A stretch of DNA of 10,109 bases, taken from JBBTCJ01 sp038043285. GTDB taxonomy: Bacteria; Planctomycetota; Phycisphaerae; UBA1845. The notes under the pieces were generated by a model, which had not been told where the DNA came from, made no database searches, and was given only the letters and a program-made list of their open reading frames with translations. How positions within the stretch are numbered: position 1 is the stretch's first letter; every line of letters begins with the position of its first letter. The stretch lies in the NCBI GenBank assembly GCA_038043285.1, contig JBBTCJ010000064.1, positions 1-10,109 of the forward strand, read 5' to 3'. Both the position numbers and the translations under genes were made by a program. Below are positions 7,082 to 10,109 of the stretch, piece by piece.

Positions 7082-7175
7082 TTACGCCCGTCGGTACCGA
7101 ACCGCGGTTCGATGGATTCCAGGTTGCTTTACTGCACGCATCCGTTCCACGTCCGCACCCAATAATCCGATCCCA
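7082..7175. other. Intergenic gap before DUF4175-like gene
   Basis: A 94-nt non-coding gap, the only sizeable one among the first five genes. It carries the overlapping palindromes at 7091-7111. No convincing promoter boxes or U-tracted hairpin are visible on the minus strand, so I cannot tell whether transcription restarts here or reads through. Confidence 0.6.
7091..7111. promoter_or_regulatory. Two overlapping perfect palindromes, candidate operator
   Basis: TCGGTACCGA at 7091-7100 and CGAACCGCGGTTCG at 7098-7111 are each perfect palindromes (10 and 14 bp) sharing the bases CGA. The pair lies 10 to 30 nt upstream of the DUF4175-like start on the minus strand. Half-sites of the type CGGT and AACCG recur in both. 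Such dyads often bind dimeric regulators, but the same sequence could form a short hairpin in the leader and affect initiation, since this gene lacks a visible Shine-Dalgarno. No regulator is encoded in the window. Confidence 0.4.
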
Positions 7176-9620
7176 TTACAGCAAGTCAAACGACTTCCGT
7201 AGCGTCCATTCCGCGGAGATCGCTCCCATGAACAGCAGGAGCATGAGGCGGGAGTCCCAAAGCTGCTCCTCCACGTCGTCGGGAATCCGTACGCTTCGAT
7301 CGCGGATTGCGGCGAACTCGGCCTCAATGGCGTCGAGGTCGATGACCCGACCGCCGGTCGCCTCGGCAATGGAGCGGAGCGTATCGTGGTCGGCCTCCGG
7401 TCGCCGCGCTTCCAGGTCCGGCTTGTCCACCCGGACCAGGGTCGCCTGGGCGCCTCCGTGCGTGCGATGGGCTAGCTCGACCGGACGCAAACCGAAGCTT
7501 CCCGGGCGCGGGGCGACGAACGTTCCTTCGAACAGGTTCGAGTCCGCCCCGACACGCGCGGCGTCGAACCGAGCCACCACGTCGGCGTTTCGGTGCTCGG
7601 ACTCGGCGGCGTTGGTTACGTCGATCTCCAGCCTTTCGCCGCATTCCTTTAGGAGCTGGGTGTCAAGCACTTCGACCTGCAGGCGGACGGCCTCGCCATA
7701 GCGATAGCTGCGGCGATCGGTTCGCACGGTGAACCGTTGATGCTGGCCCAGACGCGAACCGCGCATCAATTCCCGCGCGACCTGAATCCAATAGGCGTCG
7801 TGCAGGAACTCGCCGGTATGCCGGCGCCATCTCCAGGTCTCGTCCGTGGCCTGAAAGAAGATTTTTCCAGCGCCATATCGTCCGACGACAGCCAGGGGCA
7901 TTGGATCGCCGCTTCCATATCGTGCCTTGAGCGTCGGATGCTCCAACAACACTGCGGCCCCGGGTTTGGGGCCCAGGGATTTCGCGATCCAGTAGAGATC
8001 GGGCAGATTGCGCAGCAGATCATCGTTCTCTTGGCGTTCGGCGAGGAAGCGGAAGATGCGACTCTGGCGTCCTTCGGGCGTGACCTGCGCCCTGAACCCG
8101 TCGACCAGCGTCGCGTCGTATCGCCCGGAAAACGAAGGATCGATGACCACCGGGACGAGCTTCTCGAGCGGCGTGCCCGCGAACCGTTGCGGCGCCGCGC
8201 GCTCACCGGCGATCAGGGCGAACCCCCCGCCCTCATTGCCGATGAAGTCGAGAAGCATGTTCATTTGCGACGTTGACAGCCAGCGGCCACGAGGATCGAC
8301 GTCGCCAAAGAACACCACGTCGTAGCGGTTCAATTCCTCGGGAGTTTCTGGGAAGCGGCGGATCGGATCGGTGCCTTCCTGAACGAATTGCTCGTCCGCG
8401 TCGGTCAAGAGGACGCTGAGGTCCATCGTTTTTTCCCGCAGCAGGGCATTCTTGAGATACCGGTATTCGTAGCGCGGACACGAGTCCACGTAGAGGACGT
8501 GCATCCGTTCATCCACGACGTTGACGTCGACGCGGTTGCTGTTGTTTGCCGTGACCAGCTCGCCGTCTAGTGATGCCGCCTCGACGCGGAATCGCCAAAC
8601 GCCGGTCCGCCGCGGGGTCGTCCGAAGTTCCGCCGTGCCCTCCGTTTGACCAGGTGAAAGCTCCACGATCTGCTCGGCGAGATGGCTGCCATCGAGGTCG
8701 TCGATCAATCGAACGCGCACCGGCGTCGGACGCACGACGCCCTGCGCCGAGAGCGTCGCCCCCACCGCGACGACGTCGTTGACGAATGCCCGCTCCACCG
8801 CACGCAGCGGACCGATCTCCACGTCCAGCGGCGGCACTGGAGAACCAATGCGCAACGCGTGGATCGGAATCTGGCGACCGGCCACGTCCTGGACGGCGTC
8901 CTTCAGAATCGCGGAGGCGGCCGGATCGTGCGTCGTTTGACCGTCGCTGGCGAGGACGATGGCGGCCAGACGCCGCCCCTGCGATCTCTCCAGAACGCCG
9001 CGCAGCGCCATTCCCAGGTCTGTCCGGGCGCCGTCGGCGGACGTCGTCCGTATCTGCTCAATGAGCGGATCGAGGTCCGCGGTGCTCTCGGCGAATCCCG
9101 TCAACTCCAGCGATGCGTCAAAACGGCCCAGTTGCAGCGCGTTGCGTGACAGGATCGTCCGCAGCGGGTGGGCGTCGTCACGCAACAGCGCGGTTCGGAC
9201 CAGGTCCAACCGCGTGCGGCCGACCAACTCAGCGGCGTCCGCGACCCCGGCGCCGGCGGCGACGCGATCGGCCAGTTCCTCATCCACGTACGCATCGGTC
9301 GCCGCCATGCTCATTGACGTGTCCAGCAGCATGGCTACGTACGACGGTTCGACCCGGTTGCGCTGGAGGACCAGCATCGGCTGGCACAGGGCGGCGACCA
9401 CCAGCGCCACGATCAACGCTCGAATCGCCAGCAGCAGGCTTCGGCGCGGCACGGTAGTCCGCTCCCGACGGTAGGTTGAGGCGAGCACCGTCGCGGCCAC
9501 GAGGGCAAAGCAGAACAACGCCCAGGCCGGCGCCGGACGAGCCCACCGAATCGAAAGCGGTGCGTCCCGCGCCAACTGGATGTTCTGCAAGTCCAACAGC
9601 CATTCCACAAGACGAATCAC
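7176..9620 (-). CDS. Membrane VWA and GATase-like domain protein
   Basis: An 814-residue protein of the planctomycete VWA/glutamine-amidotransferase-like group. Two N-terminal membrane segments lie at about 31-49 and 61-84. The VWA domain follows with an apparently complete metal site: DTSMS at 100-104 (D100, S102, S104), T200 in RTDLG, and D226 in LASDG. Beta-rich Ig-like sequence fills about 265-368. A class I amidotransferase-like domain spans roughly 372-620, with VLYVDSCPRYEYRYL at 375-389, YDVVFFGDVDP at 433-443, GGGFALIAGE at 464-473 and YGAGKIFFQATDETWRWR at 582-599. I see no GxCxG nucleophile, so it is probably non-enzymatic. A last membrane segment at about 789-806 precedes a short tail. 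It starts with GTG in a GTGA overlap with the upstream stop, with GAGG 5 nt upstream (9626-9629). Likely role: metal-dependent protein-interaction scaffold in the envelope, working with BatA-like and MoxR-type partners. Confidence 0.88.
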   Translation of the reverse strand: MIRLVEWLLDLQNIQLARDAPLSIRWARPAPAWALFCFALVAATVLASTYRRERTTVPRRSLLLAIRALIVALVVAALCQPMLVLQRNRVEPSYVAMLLDTSMSMAATDAYVDEELADRVAAGAGVADAAELVGRTRLDLVRTALLRDDAHPLRTILSRNALQLGRFDASLELTGFAESTADLDPLIEQIRTTSADGARTDLGMALRGVLERSQGRRLAAIVLASDGQTTHDPAASAILKDAVQDVAGRQIPIHALRIGSPVPPLDVEIGPLRAVERAFVNDVVAVGATLSAQGVVRPTPVRVRLIDDLDGSHLAEQIVELSPGQTEGTAELRTTPRRTGVWRFRVEAASLDGELVTANNSNRVDVNVVDERMHVLYVDSCPRYEYRYLKNALLREKTMDLSVLLTDADEQFVQEGTDPIRRFPETPEELNRYDVVFFGDVDPRGRWLSTSQMNMLLDFIGNEGGGFALIAGERAAPQRFAGTPLEKLVPVVIDPSFSGRYDATLVDGFRAQVTPEGRQSRIFRFLAERQENDDLLRNLPDLYWIAKSLGPKPGAAVLLEHPTLKARYGSGDPMPLAVVGRYGAGKIFFQATDETWRWRRHTGEFLHDAYWIQVARELMRGSRLGQHQRFTVRTDRRSYRYGEAVRLQVEVLDTQLLKECGERLEIDVTNAAESEHRNADVVARFDAARVGADSNLFEGTFVAPRPGSFGLRPVELAHRTHGGAQATLVRVDKPDLEARRPEADHDTLRSIAEATGGRVIDLDAIEAEFAAIRDRSVRIPDDVEEQLWDSRLMLLLFMGAISAEWTLRKSFDLL

Positions 9621-10109
9621 GGCGGCCTCGCAAGTACGACTTCGTCTCTTCGTCCCCGGCCGGCGCCGGAACCGGAGGCCCGTCCCGCGGACGGTCGTCC
9701 AAACTGCATCGCCAGCCAGCTCTCCGCGAATAACAGGGCCCCGGCCGCCAGCAGCATCAACGTTGCCATTTCGCTTGCCGCCGCGGCTTCGCTGTGCCCG
9801 GATTGAATCTCACCCTCCTCCATCCAGTGCGGTGGTCGGGAAAATGTCGCGGACAAGCGCCGCCAGTCGACCACGGCTAGGTCCGACTCGGACGGATCCA
9901 CGTTGGTCGCGAAGGACCGCCGCTCCTCGCCCACCTGCAGCGTGGTCACGCCGGCGCGATCGAGCGGTCCAAACGTGGCGGCCAGCCCCCCGCCGTGCGG
10001 CACGAGGGCCGGGTCGCGCGGTTCCGCGTCCGCGGTCCACACCTTCAACGGCATGGAGGTCTCGCCGGGGGACAGTGGTTCCAAAAGCGCCCCCCCCACC
10101 AAGAGGTTG
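9617..10109 (-). CDS. BatA-like membrane protein, 3' end only
   Basis: The last 163 residues of a protein whose start lies beyond the right edge. The frame is open to the window end, and no start inside the window is needed. Near the end of the protein SFATNVDPSESDLAVVDWRR (about 65-84 of the visible part) matches the F-A-x-N-x-D-P-x-E-S-D-L pattern typical of planctomycete proteins with an N-terminal BatA (aerotolerance regulator) domain. It is followed by a membrane segment ATLMLLAAGALLFAESWLAM and a basic tail with several Gly, Arg and Asp. The N-terminal BatA and any VWA region cannot be seen, so the name rests on this C-terminal pattern and on the neighbour. A run of eight G on the coding strand (10090-10097 as C) falls in the visible part, which is a place to check for sequencing error. 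Its stop overlaps the next start as GTGA, implying coupled translation. Confidence 0.72.
   Translation of the reverse strand, partial: NLLVGGALLEPLSPGETSMPLKVWTADAEPRDPALVPHGGGLAATFGPLDRAGVTTLQVGEERRSFATNVDPSESDLAVVDWRRLSATFSRPPHWMEEGEIQSGHSEAAAASEMATLMLLAAGALLFAESWLAMQFGRPSAGRASGSGAGRGRRDEVVLARPP

Noticed and set aside
1..10109. CRISPR array, tRNA, rRNA or transposase
   Set aside because: No spaced direct-repeat array, cloverleaf-like sequence, rRNA signature or transposase motif was seen on either strand.

Overview
This GC-rich window looks like Planctomycetota chromosomal DNA. The evidence is the set of large secreted and membrane protein families (a BatA-like protein, a VWA/GATase-like protein, a DUF4175-like coiled-coil protein, a prenyltransferase-fold repeat protein and an NPCBM-domain protein), mostly weak ribosome-binding sites, and intergenic GC-rich palindromic repeats of a type I recall from planctomycete genomes. 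No rRNA, tRNA, CRISPR array, transposase or phage gene is visible. The taxonomic call is inference from gene content and was not tested by a search.

All six genes are on the minus strand, so transcription runs from position 10109 towards 1. In that order they are: the 3' end of a BatA-like membrane protein (9617-10109, cut by the window edge); a VWA plus GATase-like membrane protein (7176-9620); a 94-nt gap with two overlapping perfect palindromes; a 1156-residue DUF4175-like membrane coiled-coil protein (3611-7081); a small secreted charged protein (2890-3606); and a secreted prenyltransferase/squalene-oxidase-repeat protein (1772-2893). Junctions are tight: a GTGA overlap, a 4-nt gap and an ATGA overlap, which suggests translational coupling. 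A 251-nt non-coding stretch with two related hairpins then separates the last gene, a secreted NPCBM-domain protein (252-1520), which may be a separate unit. Positions 1-251 hold no gene but carry short repeats and hairpin-forming sequence.

The first five genes resemble a cluster that in planctomycetes typically follows a MoxR-type AAA+ ATPase and a DUF58 protein; those would lie beyond the right edge. My reading is that they form a cell-envelope assembly or sensing apparatus: membrane-anchored VWA/BatA proteins, a long coiled-coil membrane partner and two exported small partners. The biochemical function is not established and cannot be read from the sequence.

The items most worth a second look are the pair of REP-like hairpins at 1566-1616 and 1686-1709, whose only differences compensate each other within the stem; the tandem palindromes at 7091-7111 before the DUF4175-like gene; the degenerate cyclase motif in the prenyltransferase-fold protein; and the four-fold internal repeat in the NPCBM protein.
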